From positions 62,001 through 126,000 of the forward strand of contig JAUHYW010000001.1 in assembly GCA_030426085.1 (NCBI GenBank): a stretch of 64,000 bases of DNA, given 5' to 3'. Of the stretch, positions 36,448-47,565 are shown piece by piece (positions within the stretch are counted from its first letter, which is position 1; every line of letters starts with the position of its first letter). The notes under the pieces were generated by a model that searched no databases, was not told the origin of the DNA, and worked only from the letters and a program-made list of their open reading frames with translations. The position numbers and the translations under genes were made by a program. This DNA comes from a bacterium. Its GTDB lineage: Bacteria > Myxococcota_A > Bradymonadia > UBA7976 > UBA1532.

Positions 36448-36705
36448 TCAATCGGCGGCGAGCAGGGCGTCGAGCTCGCCGCTGCGATCGAGCGCGCGCA
36501 GCTCGGTGAAGCCCCCGATCGAGCGATCGCCGACGAAGATCTGAGGCACGGTGCGCTGGCCGCTGGTCTCGACGAGCCACCGCCTCTGATCGGGATCGTC
36601 GGAGACGTCGATCTCCTCGAACGACACGCCCTTCTTGCTCAGCAGGCGCTTGGCGGCGAAGCAGTAGCCGCAGATGCGCGTGGTGTAGACCCGGACCGGA
36701 ATCAT
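36448..36705 (-). CDS. glutaredoxin
   Basis: 85 aa from the ATG at 36705 (MIPVRVYTTRICGYC); a TTG six bases earlier could also serve. The active site is CGYC, a variant of the CPYC dithiol motif. TVPQIFVGDRSIGGFTEL carries the cis-Pro and the glutathione-binding GG. It reduces disulfides with glutathione. It diverges from the FHA gene; the promoter of the latter lies in the gap. Confidence 0.92.
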   Translation of the reverse strand: MIPVRVYTTRICGYCFAAKRLLSKKGVSFEEIDVSDDPDQRRWLVETSGQRTVPQIFVGDRSIGGFTELRALDRSGELDALLAAD

Positions 36706-36729
36706 GCTCAACTCCCGCGAGGGCCCCGC

Positions 36730-36758
36730 TTGTTCGGTCGAGGGGGGCCCTCTATATA
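36730..36758 (+). promoter_or_regulatory. sigma-70-type promoter of the FHA/coiled-coil gene
   Basis: TTGTTC (36730-36735) and TATATA (36753-36758) with the ideal 17-bp spacing, in otherwise GC-rich DNA. Transcription would start about 36765, some 25 nt before the TTG start codon at 36791. That places the coding start there rather than at upstream in-frame codons. Confidence 0.6.
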
Positions 36759-36790
36759 GTTCAGGTACGCGGCGACAGGTGGAGCCCCGA

Positions 36791-38191
36791 TTGGCCCGGC
36801 TTCTCTACAACGACCTCGGCGGTCGGCAGCAGGCTCTGGAACTCGACTCCGGTCGCCAGCAGGTCGTGCTGGGGCGGCAGTCCGACTGCGACATCATCGT
36901 GCACGACACCAGCGTCTCGCGTCGCCACTGCGTCATCGTGCCAGGGGACGACGGGTTCTCGGTCGTCGACCTGGGATCGGCCAACGGCACCCTGGTCAAC
37001 GACGTGCGCATCACCCGCCGCCGGCTCGTCGACGGCGACGTCATCAGATGCGGGATCTACTCGGTTCGGTTCGTCGATCCCCCCGACGCGCCCCAGCCGG
37101 TCCAGATGACGCTGCGTGATCGCTACCGACGCCGCGCGGGAGATGGGGGCCTGCGGGCCCGCGCGGAGCGCCTCCAGGCCCTCAACGAGAGCCAGTCGGC
37201 CCGCCTGGTGCAACTCCAGGACGAGCTGACCCGCGTCGACGGGCAGCGGGTGACGGCGCTCGAGCGGGCGGCCCGCAGCGAGGCCGATCTGCTCGCCGCC
37301 GGTCAGCAGATCCGGGAGATGCAGGCCCGTGCCCGGCAGCTCGCGGCCGCGTTGAAGTACCGCGAGGGGGGCGCCGTGTTCGAGCCCGTCCCGCCCCCGC
37401 CGCCACCACCGGACGGGCTCGACGGGCCGCCGGCCGGCCTCGGATCGGGCGCCACCGACGTCACCGAGGCTCGCCTGGTCGCCCGCAACCGCGCCTTGCG
37501 GGCGACGATCGCCCAGCTCGAAGGCGCGCTGGCCGCCGAGGACGCCTACAGCCGCTCGGCCACGCTCGCGCCGGCCGTCGACCGCTGGCGCGCCGTCGCC
37601 GCCGAACGCCGAGCGCTGGCCGACGCCCGCCGCCGGGCCGACGAGGCCGACGCCCGGGCCCGCGCCGCGCAATCCGAGGCGGCCGCTCTGCGTCAGGCGC
37701 TCGCCGACGCGCGGCGAAGCGATCCGGCGCGGGGCTCGAGCCGCGACGCCGACGCCGAATCGAAGCGCCTCCGCGGGCGGGTGATCGAGCTCGAGCGGCA
37801 GAACGCCGCCCTGCGCGCGCGGCCCGATGCGGCGGGAGACGACGCGCCGCCGGGCCTCGCGGGCGGCCGCCGATCGGGCTTGCTGTCGGGCCTCGGCGGC
37901 CTGGGGCGCACGGCGTCCGAAGGCGAGCTGGGGAACCGCTCGCTCAGCGCGCGCCTCTCGCAGCTCAACCGGAGGTCGGAAGAGGTCGACAAGCTGCGCG
38001 CGCGCGTCGGCGAGTTGCAGCAGGCGGCCGCCGAGCGCGACGCGCTGCACGCGCAGGCTCGTCGAGCGGCCGGCGTGCTCGTCGAGCGCCTCGAACGGCA
38101 GCGGGACACCTCGGGCTTGACCGGCATGGCCGCCGTCCAGCTCGCGGAGCTGGTGGATCTCGCCACGATGATCCGCGACAGCCTGGGGTGA
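36791..38191 (+). CDS. FHA-domain protein with long coiled coil
   Basis: 466 aa from the TTG at 36791 (MARLLYNDLGGRQQALEL), with GGTGGAG upstream. The FHA domain spans about 15-100: VVLGRQSDCDIIVHD, TSVSRRHCVIVP and LGSANGTLVNDVRI, with the conserved GR, SRRH and NG of phosphothreonine-binding FHA folds. The rest is Ala/Arg/Glu-rich coiled coil (heptads from about 115), broken by a Pro-rich segment (PPPPPPPDGLDGPP). It probably reads Ser/Thr-kinase signals and acts as a scaffold. The two neighbouring downstream genes are separated by a promoter-length gap (274 bp). Confidence 0.87.
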   Translation: MARLLYNDLGGRQQALELDSGRQQVVLGRQSDCDIIVHDTSVSRRHCVIVPGDDGFSVVDLGSANGTLVNDVRITRRRLVDGDVIRCGIYSVRFVDPPDAPQPVQMTLRDRYRRRAGDGGLRARAERLQALNESQSARLVQLQDELTRVDGQRVTALERAARSEADLLAAGQQIREMQARARQLAAALKYREGGAVFEPVPPPPPPPDGLDGPPAGLGSGATDVTEARLVARNRALRATIAQLEGALAAEDAYSRSATLAPAVDRWRAVAAERRALADARRRADEADARARAAQSEAAALRQALADARRSDPARGSSRDADAESKRLRGRVIELERQNAALRARPDAAGDDAPPGLAGGRRSGLLSGLGGLGRTASEGELGNRSLSARLSQLNRRSEEVDKLRARVGELQQAAAERDALHAQARRAAGVLVERLERQRDTSGLTGMAAVQLAELVDLATMIRDSLG

Positions 38192-38465
38192 GGGCGCCTC
38201 ACCGGGCCACCCGATCACCGCCATTCGAATCGAACCGCCACCGGGGGGATCTCCACGGCATCAGTACGGGTGAGGCAGATCGCCTGCCGACGACGCGATG
38301 AGGGGGGGTCATGCCAGCCTCCGCGGACGGGCTCGCCGTCGCGCCCGCTTCCCGGCTTCAGTGGTTTGCGCCCGAGGTCGATGATCTGAGACGATGCCCG
38401 AGTACGGCGCCTGCCCGGCGCCCGCGACGCTCATCGGCCGATGCGACCCGATGAGGAGGTACACG

Positions 38466-38639
38466 ATGCTGGATGCATACATCATCGAGCAGATCCGCAA
38501 ACGGGACGAAGAGCGCCGCCGGATCTACGACCGGCCGGCCATCGAACTCCCGCTCGAGCCGCTCCGACCACCGGAGAGAGAGCCCGAGGCGGATGATGAG
38601 CCCCCCGAGCCACGGCGGGTGATCATCATCGACCTCTGA
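38466..38639 (+). CDS. 57-aa conserved small protein
   Basis: ATG at 38466 with a very strong site (GAGGAGGT, 5 bp spacing). The sequence starts MLDAYIIEQIRKRDEERR and ends in VIIIDL, with a Pro/Glu-rich middle (EPLRPPEREPEADDEPPEP). The N-terminal helix MLDAYIIEQIRKR resembles short proteins common in Myxococcota genomes whose function is unknown. Strong translation signals and a downstream terminator cluster suggest a real, well-expressed monocistronic gene. Confidence 0.7.
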   Translation: MLDAYIIEQIRKRDEERRRIYDRPAIELPLEPLRPPEREPEADDEPPEPRRVIIIDL

Positions 38640-38668
38640 ATCGCGCGCCTCTGTATCCGAGCGCGAAG

Positions 38669-38752
38669 AGAGCCGGCCCCCTGGGGGGTCGGCTCTTCTG
38701 CTTTCGAAGGCCGCATTCGAAAGCAGAACGGCCGGCTCCGAGGAGCCGGCCG
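38669..38752. terminator. cluster of three hairpins between convergent genes
   Basis: Three inverted repeats in 84 bp. First: AGAGCCG...GGCTCT around 38670-38696 with GCCCCC/GGGGGT inside. Second: TCTGCTTTCGAA (38697-38708) with TTCGAAAGCAGA (38716-38727), a perfect 12-bp stem and 7-nt loop. Third: CGGCCGGCTCC (38729-38739) with GGAGCCGGCCG (38742-38752), a perfect 11-bp stem. They lie between the 57-aa gene and the AgmX/PglI-type gene, which end facing each other, so bidirectional termination is likely. Confidence 0.75.
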
Positions 38753-38779
38753 TCGATGCGCCCGTTCAGACCGTCGACC

Positions 38780-40096
38780 TCAGAGGCCGGCGTTGAACAC
38801 GAACGGGAACTTGATCTGGCACATGCCGCCCTCGGGCTTGGGGAAGCGCCAGCGCTTCACCTGACGGCTCATGCAGCCCTCGACGGTCTTGTTGCCGAGA
38901 GTGCTGTTCTCGACGAGCACCTTGCCCACCTTGCCGTCGAGCATGATGCGCCACGACAGGGTGACCTTGCCCTGCAACTCCGGGTTGCGGGCCAGCTCCT
39001 TCTCGTAGCAGTACTGGATGCCACGACGACGGGCGTTGACCACCCGGGTGATGTCCTTCTCCTTGCAGAAGCCGGCCACCGCGCCCTTGCCGGTGCGCAC
39101 CCGCACCTTCTTCTTGCGCTTCTTCTTGCCACCGAGGCTGGCCTTGGTGCCCCGGCCGCCGCCGGTGTCGATGCGGCCCATGCCGTGGATGCGGCCGAAA
39201 CCCTCGCCGCCGCCGCCGCCGCCGGTGCCGCGCAGGCCCATGCCGCCGGTGCCCTGACCCACGATCAAGCTGTCGCCGGCCCCGGCCATCGCCGCGTTGA
39301 GCTTGCTGTCGAAGCCGGTCTTGTCGCCGAAGACGTTCTGCAGCGGCCCGCGGCCGAGCAGATCCGAGCCGAGGGCCTTGTGGATGCCGACGTCCTTGAC
39401 CTTGTCGACCAGCTCGCCGTCGGCCTTGGGCACCTTCGACTTCTCGATCTTGTCCTCTTCGCCGAACTTGCCCTCTTCGCCGCCGGCCTTCTTGCCGACA
39501 TCCTCGTCGATGGCCTCTTCCTCTTCTTCCTCTTCGATCTCGGGCAGGGGCTCCTCGACGATGACCTTCATGAAGCGGTCGCTGAGGTCGAGCTCGGCGA
39601 AGACGGGCTCGTCGCTCCAGAAGAAGAAGGCCGCGATGAGGAAGCCGAGGTGCAGCACGACCGCGACGAGCAGCGAGCCGAGCACCGAGGTCTCGAGGGT
39701 GCCCCACAGCGGGCGCTTGGGGATGCGGTCGGGGGGGGCGACGAACTGGAAGAAGACCGAGAGCTGCTCGTCGATGTCGAGCACGCCCCAGTCCTTGCCG
39801 CCGACGGAGATGCTGTTGCCGCGGGCCTTGCGCGCCGCCGCGAGCGTCTCTTCGTCGCCGCCGGCGAGGCGCAGGCGGCCCTGCATGTCGCCGGTGGGGT
39901 TGAGGGAGAAGCCGTTGGGTTCGGGGCTGAAGAGGACGTGCGCGTCACCGACGCCGGCGAGATCGGGCACCACGAGGGTGTTCGACTTGTTCTCGCCGAT
40001 CGTGACCGGCTTGCGCGAGTCGACGATCTTTTCGGAGATCAGAGTGTCGTGCCAGAGCACGGCCACTCGCATGTAAGCGAGGTTCTGGGCGCTCAA
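38780..40096 (-). CDS. AgmX/PglI-type envelope protein (FHA-like N-terminus, TonB-like C-terminus)
   Basis: 438 aa from the TTG at 40096, with GGAGG 8 bp upstream; upstream in-frame codons have non-coding composition. N-terminal 130 residues resemble an FHA-like fold (KPVTIGENKSNTLVV, DAHVLFSPEPNG). A membrane helix follows (LGSLLVAVVLHLGFLIAAFFF, about 150-170), then an acidic stretch (PEIEEEEEEEAIDED), a Gly-rich segment with KKKRKKK, and a C-terminal AgmX/PglI domain: GFCKEKDITRVVN, IQYCYEKELARNPEL, GCMSRQVKRWRFPKPEGG. This architecture belongs to the energy-transducing gliding/transport proteins (GltJ/GltG-like) of myxobacteria. It presumably spans the periplasm with a TonB-like end. Confidence 0.85.
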   Translation of the reverse strand: MSAQNLAYMRVAVLWHDTLISEKIVDSRKPVTIGENKSNTLVVPDLAGVGDAHVLFSPEPNGFSLNPTGDMQGRLRLAGGDEETLAAARKARGNSISVGGKDWGVLDIDEQLSVFFQFVAPPDRIPKRPLWGTLETSVLGSLLVAVVLHLGFLIAAFFFWSDEPVFAELDLSDRFMKVIVEEPLPEIEEEEEEEAIDEDVGKKAGGEEGKFGEEDKIEKSKVPKADGELVDKVKDVGIHKALGSDLLGRGPLQNVFGDKTGFDSKLNAAMAGAGDSLIVGQGTGGMGLRGTGGGGGGEGFGRIHGMGRIDTGGGRGTKASLGGKKKRKKKVRVRTGKGAVAGFCKEKDITRVVNARRRGIQYCYEKELARNPELQGKVTLSWRIMLDGKVGKVLVENSTLGNKTVEGCMSRQVKRWRFPKPEGGMCQIKFPFVFNAGL

Positions 40097-40242
40097 GTCG
40101 ATTTCCTCCGCGTGAGCCAGGCGGACCCGCCGGCCGCGTTCTGCGCCCGGGCGGGGCCGGGGCAGGAAAAATTCAACGCAGGTTAGCGGCGAGGCCCCCA
40201 CCGGTCAAGCGCCGTACGCGGCGGGCGGTGGGGGATCGTCGC

Positions 40243-40270
40243 TTGACCCGGCGCCGGGGGCGGGTACACA
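40243..40270 (+). promoter_or_regulatory. possible promoter of the pseudoprotease-tilS operon
   Basis: TTGACC (40243-40248) and TACACA (40265-40270), 16-bp spacing, about 110 bp upstream of the ATG at 40382. The -35 box is near-consensus; the -10 box is weaker. Confidence 0.4.
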
Positions 40271-40381
40271 GTCGGGCCCGGGCCGGTGGACGTGGCTCTC
40301 GACAACCACGTCGCCCCGAGGTTCCCGGAATCTGACGGCGGACGGAGTCTGCCAGCCCGAATCGCCCGGTCGGAGTGCAGA

Positions 40382-41155
40382 ATGTTGCACCGCACGCACG
40401 ACCCGCTCCCCGCGCGCCGCATGGCGTGGGCGGTGTTCTGCGGGCTGCTGGGGCTGCTCGTGCTGCCGCCGGGGCTGTCCGGGTCGGCTTCGGCCGGGCC
40501 CGACGAGACGCCCACCATCACCGCGGCCGATCTGCCCGGCCCGATCGACGACCCGTTCACCGCCGCCGAGCGGGAGCGCCTGCGCGCGCGGGTGCGGCCG
40601 CTGACAGTCGTCGTCCGGCGGTCGGGCGCGCTGCCGCCGGGCATGTGGGCCCCGGGCGGCGCGCAGACCGAGTCCCACGGCCTGTGGCACTCGGCGGGGC
40701 GGGTCGTGACCGCGTCGGCGGCGGTGGACGGATGGCCCGGGTCCCGCCGGGACCGCATCGAGGTCGAGCTGTCCGACGGCCGACGCTTCGAGGCGGCGGT
40801 GGGGGTCACCGAAGCCGCGCTGGGCCTGGCGGTGCTCGACGTGCCCCGGCTGCCGGCGCCGCCAGAAACACCCGACGCGGGCGGCCCCGACGCGATGGTC
40901 TCGATGGGCCGCCCGTTGTACGCCGCCGACGCCACCGGTCTGCTGCACCGGCTCGTCGTGCAGCGACGCGGCGTCGGCCAGCACGCGTATTATTGGCGCT
41001 TGCTCGGCCGGGTCGCTCCGGGCACGCCCCTCTTCGACCCCACCGGTCGGGCGGTCACGCTCGCCGGCCGGGACACCGACGACGGCGGGGCCACGCTGGC
41101 GCTGCCGGCGAAGGCGCTCCGGGCTCTCCTCGAACGTGATGACTGGATCCGGTGA
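40382..41155 (+). CDS. exported trypsin-fold protein lacking the catalytic triad (pseudoprotease)
   Basis: 257 aa from the ATG at 40382. A membrane/signal segment (WAVFCGLLGLLVLPPGLSG) is followed by a chymotrypsin/HtrA-like fold: HSAGRVVTASAAVDGWPG stands where HtrA has G-x-VLTNxHVV, VTEAALGLAVLDV stands for DPxxDLAVLKV, and PGTPLFDPTGRAVTLAG stands for GNSGGPLxxxxGxVVG. The His, Asp and Ser positions are Ala, Leu and a PGT segment, so it should not cleave peptides. It may bind peptides or act as a chaperone. It overlaps tilS by 20 bp. Confidence 0.7.
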   Translation: MLHRTHDPLPARRMAWAVFCGLLGLLVLPPGLSGSASAGPDETPTITAADLPGPIDDPFTAAERERLRARVRPLTVVVRRSGALPPGMWAPGGAQTESHGLWHSAGRVVTASAAVDGWPGSRRDRIEVELSDGRRFEAAVGVTEAALGLAVLDVPRLPAPPETPDAGGPDAMVSMGRPLYAADATGLLHRLVVQRRGVGQHAYYWRLLGRVAPGTPLFDPTGRAVTLAGRDTDDGGATLALPAKALRALLERDDWIR

Positions 41156-42548
41156 ACCGACGGCGCCGCTCGCGGCGCTCGAAGCGGCGCGGACGGACGG
41201 CCACTTGCCGGCAGGCGCGTCGATCCTTATCGCCCTCAGCGGTGGGCGGGATTCGGCCAGCCTGCTGCACGCGCTGCACCGCGTCGGCGGGTGGCGGCTC
41301 TCGGCCCTGACGGTCGACCATGGACTGCACCCCGACGCGCCGGCCCACGCGCGCCGGGCGCTGGCCTTCGCCCGGCGGCTCGGCGTTCCGGCGGCCTCGG
41401 TCGCGGTCGACGCCCGGTCCACCGATGGTCTGGGCCCCGAAGCGGCCGCCCGTCGGGCCCGCTATCACGCGCTGGCGGCCCACGCCGACGCCATCGGGGC
41501 CGAGCGCATCGTCACCGCCCACACCGCCGACGATCAGGCCGAGACCCTCGTCATGCGCCTGGGCGAAGGGACCGGCCTCCGGGGGTTGGGCGGCATCCCC
41601 ACTCAGCGCGGGCGCTATGTGCGGCCCTGGCTCGGCGTCAGCCGGCGGGCCGTCGCCGACTACGCCCGGATCCACCGCATCCCTCACGTCGACGACCCCA
41701 CGAACGCCGATCGCCGCTTTCTGCGCAACGCTGTGCGCCATCGGGTCCTGCCGGCGATGGACGGCTGCTTCGACACCGGCTGGGTCGAGCGCGCCGCCGA
41801 CACGGCGCAGAGGGCGCAGGGGGCGCAGGCCTTGCTGAGCTGGTTTCTCGGGCGGGCACCCGAGATCGTGACGATCGCCGCGGACGGCGTGCGGGTGAGG
41901 CTCGATCAGCTCGGAGAGCTGCCCCCGGATGGCCGCGCCGCGCTGATCGACTACGCGCTCGACGGCGCGCTCGCGCGCTGGGCCCCGGGCCATCGCCGAC
42001 GCCGCGCGCTGCACGTCGGGCGGGTCGCGTCGCTGCGCCCTGGGCAGAGCTGTGGGCTGCCCGGCGATCTGGCCGCCCGGCGCCACGGCGAGCACCTGCA
42101 TATATATATCGTCTCGTCGGCGCCCGAGCGGCCCCCTCCTTCGCCGGTCGAGGCGGCCGGGCGGCACCGGTGGGGCGCGTGGCGTTTCGACGTGACGCCG
42201 GGTACATGGACCGGGCCCGGCCCGGGCGTCGCGTTGACCCGCTCAGGGGCGCCGCTGCCGTGGACCATCCGCCCGGTGCGCAGCGGCGAGCGGCTGCGTC
42301 CGAGGGGGGCGCCGGGCCACAAGCCCATCCGCCGGCTGTGGTCCGATCGAGGCGTCGCGCCCGGGCTGCGCGGGGCGTTGCCGGTCATCGAGAGCGGCGG
42401 GCGCGTCGTCTGGGCCGCCGGGCTGCGGGCGGCGGAGCAGGTGCGGGCGACGCCCGGCGCTGCGGTGTGGTGGGTGACCGTGCGGCCCCCGCCCGAGGCC
42501 CGATGGGCGGCGCGGGGGGCGGCCGCCGACGCGGCGCACGATGAGTGA
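41136..42548 (+). CDS. tilS: tRNA(Ile)-lysidine synthase
   Basis: 470 aa from the GTG at 41136 (ATG at 41139 is equivalent). The PP-loop ATP-pyrophosphatase motif is [15 protein letters not shown] (SGGRDS at 35-40), followed by LTVDHGLHP and [15 protein letters not shown], then [13 protein letters not shown]. It modifies C34 of tRNA-Ile(CAU) to lysidine, essential for AUA decoding. The C-terminal domain is long and less conserved. The start lies inside the end of the pseudoprotease gene. Confidence 0.9.
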   Translation: MMTGSGEPTAPLAALEAARTDGHLPAGASILIALSGGRDSASLLHALHRVGGWRLSALTVDHGLHPDAPAHARRALAFARRLGVPAASVAVDARSTDGLGPEAAARRARYHALAAHADAIGAERIVTAHTADDQAETLVMRLGEGTGLRGLGGIPTQRGRYVRPWLGVSRRAVADYARIHRIPHVDDPTNADRRFLRNAVRHRVLPAMDGCFDTGWVERAADTAQRAQGAQALLSWFLGRAPEIVTIAADGVRVRLDQLGELPPDGRAALIDYALDGALARWAPGHRRRRALHVGRVASLRPGQSCGLPGDLAARRHGEHLHIYIVSSAPERPPPSPVEAAGRHRWGAWRFDVTPGTWTGPGPGVALTRSGAPLPWTIRPVRSGERLRPRGAPGHKPIRRLWSDRGVAPGLRGALPVIESGGRVVWAAGLRAAEQVRATPGAAVWWVTVRPPPEARWAARGAAADAAHDE

Positions 42549-42624
42549 ATCGATCGGGCCGCTCGCGGCGTCACACCTGGACATCAGGGCCCTCGGGGCG
42601 GCCCCGTCCGCCGGTGGCGCGGTG

Positions 42625-42652
42625 TTGCGAGTCTCACGGAACGCGTGATACT
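42625..42652 (+). promoter_or_regulatory. possible ftsH promoter
   Basis: TTGCGA (42625-42630) and GATACT (42647-42652) with a 16-bp spacer, about 58 bp before the ftsH start at 42710. The 161-bp gap after tilS otherwise holds nothing recognisable. Confidence 0.4.
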
Positions 42653-42709
42653 TTCCCGCACTGCGCCGCCGCGCAGCTTCATTCATCCGTGCCCCATCGA
42701 GGACGCGAA

Positions 42710-44668
<1,959 letters not shown>

Positions 44669-44761
44669 GCGCGATGTAGCACGACGTCACGGGTCGACTC
44701 GGCGGGGTCGGCCGGCTGTGTTCGATGTCGGGCCACCCGGGGTGGCCGAGGTACGGCGACC

Positions 44762-45637
44762 ATGCACTGGCGGTTCGGTCGACATGGGTTCACGTGGCGC
44801 GGCGCGCCGCGCGCGCCCGTGAGCGAGGGGCCGCTGCTGATGGGGGTGCTCAACGTCACCCCCGACTCCTTCTCCGACGGCGGGCGCTTCGACGGGGCGC
44901 AGGCCGCCGTCGCGCACGGGCGGGCCATGTGCGCGGCCGGCGCCCGCATCATCGACATCGGCGGTGAGTCCTCCCGGCCGGGCGCCGAGCCGGTGCCGGC
45001 CGAGGTCGAGCTGCGGCGGGTGCTGCCGGTGATCGAGGGCCTGCGGGCGGCCTCCGACGTCTGCATCTCGATCGACACCACCAAGGCCGCCGTCGCCCGG
45101 GCCGCGCTCGACGCGGGGGCCGACGTCGTCAACGACATCTCGGCGATGACCGCCGACCCCGAGATGCCGGCGCTGATCGCCGAGCGCGGGGCCGGGGCGG
45201 TGTTGATGCACATGCGCGGCCGCCCGAAGACGATGCAGCGGGGCGACCTGCGGTCGAGCGACATCGTCGGCGAGGTCGCGGGCTACCTCGCCGAGCGGGT
45301 CGAGGCGCTGTGCGCGGCGGGCGTCGACCGGGCCGCCATCTGCGTCGACCCCGGCATCGGCTTCGGCAAGACGGTCGATCAGAACCTCGAGTTGGTGGCC
45401 GGCCTCGACCGGCTGGCCGACCTCGACCGCCCGATCCTGCTCGGGGTCTCCCGCAAGTCGTTCATCGGCGCGGTCACCGATCGCCCGGTCGACGGCCGCC
45501 TCTTCGGCACCGCCGCCGCCTGCGCGATCGGAGCCTGGCTCGGGGCGCACGTCCTGCGGGTGCACGACATCGGCGAGATGCGGGACGTGGTTCGGATGAC
45601 GGCCGCCCTGGCCGCCGCGCGGGGGAGGGTCGGATGA
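44762..45637 (+). CDS. folP: dihydropteroate synthase
   Basis: 291 aa. Motifs: MGVLNVTPDSFSDGGRF (pterin site), IIDIGGESSRPGAEPV, ISIDTTKAAVA, DVVNDISAMTADPEM, and the C-terminal LGVSRKSFIGAV and RVHDIGEM. It joins the dihydropterin pyrophosphate to p-aminobenzoate in folate synthesis. It overlaps cdaA by 4 bp (ATGA), as is usual in this folP-cdaA-cdaR-glmM arrangement. Confidence 0.95.
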   Translation: MHWRFGRHGFTWRGAPRAPVSEGPLLMGVLNVTPDSFSDGGRFDGAQAAVAHGRAMCAAGARIIDIGGESSRPGAEPVPAEVELRRVLPVIEGLRAASDVCISIDTTKAAVARAALDAGADVVNDISAMTADPEMPALIAERGAGAVLMHMRGRPKTMQRGDLRSSDIVGEVAGYLAERVEALCAAGVDRAAICVDPGIGFGKTVDQNLELVAGLDRLADLDRPILLGVSRKSFIGAVTDRPVDGRLFGTAAACAIGAWLGAHVLRVHDIGEMRDVVRMTAALAAARGRVG

Positions 45638-46503
45638 ACGACTGGTCCCTGCACGCCCTCGTATCGTCCTTCTTCGACATCGCGATCATCTACTACCTGA
45701 TCTATCGGGTGCTGTTGATCATCAAGGGCACCCGGGCGGTGCCGATGCTCATCGGCCTGACCGCGATCGCGCTGATGTACGGGCTCAGCCAGGAAGGCTA
45801 CCTCGACCTGCCGACCTTCAACTGGCTGCTCGAGCAGTTCATCGGCAACGTGCTCATCATCATCGTGGTGCTCTTCCAGTCCGACATCCGCCGGGCGCTG
45901 GCCTCGTTCGGTCGGGCCCAGATCCTCAGCTCGTTCCGCTCGGGCGCGGGGGCGCAGTTCATCGACGAGCTGGTCAAGGCCACCACCTCGCTGGCCGACC
46001 GGCGCATCGGCGCCCTGATCGTCGTCGAGCGGGAGGCCGACCTGTCGCCCTACCTCGAAGAGAGCACCCGCATCGAGGCCAAACTGTCCAAGGAGCTGCT
46101 CTACAGCCTCTTCGTGCCCGAGCGGCAGAACCCGCTGCACGACGGGGCGGTGGTGGTGCGCAACGGGCGCATCCAGGCGGCGGGGGTCTTCCTGCCGATG
46201 AGCGTCAACCCGAACATCGACCGGGCGCTGGGCACCCGCCACCGGGCCGCGCTCGGCTTGTCCGAAGAGACCGACGCGGCGGTGATCGTCGTCAGCGAGG
46301 AGCGGGGCGCGGTGTCGCTGGCCCACGAGGGCGATCTGGCCCCCGACCTCTCGCCGGGCGAGCTGCGCGAGACCCTGACGACGCTCCTGATCAAGCGTCC
46401 GACGCGCCTCTTCCGCCGTGATCGGGGCCTGGTCCACGTCTCCCGGGCCCCCGAGGCCCAGCCGCCGGAGGACGCGGCCAAGCACAGCGAGCCGGCCGGC
46501 TGA
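45634..46503 (+). CDS. cdaA: diadenylate cyclase CdaA (c-di-AMP synthase)
   Basis: 289 aa. Three N-terminal membrane helices (IIYYLIYRVLLIIKG, VPMLIGLTAIALMYG, NVLIIIVVLFQ) precede the DAC domain. Its signature motifs are NPLHDGAVVVRNG (DGA at about 170) and GTRHRAALGLSEETDA (RHR at about 203). It makes c-di-AMP from two ATP, a regulator of cell-wall and osmotic homeostasis. Coupled by overlap to folP and, by one base, to cdaR. Confidence 0.95.
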   Translation: MNDWSLHALVSSFFDIAIIYYLIYRVLLIIKGTRAVPMLIGLTAIALMYGLSQEGYLDLPTFNWLLEQFIGNVLIIIVVLFQSDIRRALASFGRAQILSSFRSGAGAQFIDELVKATTSLADRRIGALIVVEREADLSPYLEESTRIEAKLSKELLYSLFVPERQNPLHDGAVVVRNGRIQAAGVFLPMSVNPNIDRALGTRHRAALGLSEETDAAVIVVSEERGAVSLAHEGDLAPDLSPGELRETLTTLLIKRPTRLFRRDRGLVHVSRAPEAQPPEDAAKHSEPAG

Positions 46504-47528
46504 TGGGTGCTCTGCTCCGCCGAATCTTCCTCGAGAACTTCGTGCTCAAGGCCCTCGCCCTGGCACTGGCGGTCAGCCTCGTGCTGGTCAAGCGCGAAGA
46601 TCAGACGACCGTGGTGACCATCAGCGTGCGGGTCCGGGTGACCCACCCCGAGAACCGGGTGCTGACCAGCCCCCCGGTGGACAAGGTCAAGATCACCGTC
46701 GAAGGCAAGTACAACCGGCTGCGGCAGTTCGAGGCGGACAACGTGGCCGCGGTCGACGTGAACCTGTCGGGCTACGAAGAGGGGCAGGTGACCTTCGACC
46801 CCGAGCTGTTCCGGCTGCCGCCCGACCTCGAGGTCCGGGCGGTGCGTCCGGCGGCGATGCTGGTGCGCTTCGAGAACCGGGTACAGCGCACCATCCCGGT
46901 CGAGGCGGCCCTGGAGGGCGAGGCGCAGACCGGCTATCGGCTGACCCAGGTGACCGTCGAGCCGCCGGCGGTGACGGTCGAGGGCGCCGAGTCGGTCGTG
47001 CGGGCCCTCGAACGCATCGAGACCGAGCGCATCTCGCTGGTCGGCCGCAACCAGACGACGGTGCTGGCGGTCTCGCTTCAGCCGCCGCCGGCCTACGCCG
47101 GCTATCGCGAGCGGGGCCGGCGCTACGAGGTCACCGCGGTCATCGAAGAGAAGCGCAGCACCCGCATGATCGCGGGGGTGCAGGTCGAGGTCCGCGATCT
47201 GCCCGACGGCACCCCGGGCTACGAGGTCAGCCCGGCGGCGGTCGACGTGACGCTCAACGGCCCGGTCGGCCTGCTGACGGCGCTCGAGCCCGAAGAGCTC
47301 TCGGCCTTCGTCAGCGCCGCGGGGCTGGGCCCGAACAACGTGTATACCCGGGCGGTGCGGCTCGACCCGTACGAGGGGCTGGTGGTGTCGGACATCGAGC
47401 CGACCCAGGTGACCCTGGTGCGGCTGCCTCCGCCCCGGCCGCCGCCCGACGCGGGCCCATCCGACGCGGGCCCGCCCGACGCCGCGCCCGGCGGGCGCAA
47501 CGGCAAGAAGAAGCCCGACGAGAAGTGA
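46503..47528 (+). CDS. cdaR: CdaA regulator, YbbR-repeat protein
   Basis: 341 aa. One N-terminal membrane helix (NFVLKALALALAVSLVLV) anchors it. YbbR repeats follow, each of about 80 residues with the VxVEGxxxxLxxF... pattern (VDKVKITVEGKYNRLRQF, then VEPPAVTVEGAESVV, then VSPAAVDVTLNGPV). The C-terminus is Pro/Ala/Asp-rich (PPPDAGPSDAGPPDAAPGG). It presumably modulates the cyclase encoded just before it. Confidence 0.9.
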   Translation: MGALLRRIFLENFVLKALALALAVSLVLVKREDQTTVVTISVRVRVTHPENRVLTSPPVDKVKITVEGKYNRLRQFEADNVAAVDVNLSGYEEGQVTFDPELFRLPPDLEVRAVRPAAMLVRFENRVQRTIPVEAALEGEAQTGYRLTQVTVEPPAVTVEGAESVVRALERIETERISLVGRNQTTVLAVSLQPPPAYAGYRERGRRYEVTAVIEEKRSTRMIAGVQVEVRDLPDGTPGYEVSPAAVDVTLNGPVGLLTALEPEELSAFVSAAGLGPNNVYTRAVRLDPYEGLVVSDIEPTQVTLVRLPPPRPPPDAGPSDAGPPDAAPGGRNGKKKPDEK

Positions 47529-47565
47529 CGACCCGGCGCCGGGCGCCGGGCCGAGTGGAGGGGAC

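Noticed and set aside
32383-36759. A 1458-codon open frame antisense to the metalloprotease
   Set aside because: It is Val/Leu/Gly/His-rich without motifs and mirrors the codons of the metalloprotease, which has a lipobox and HELGH site.
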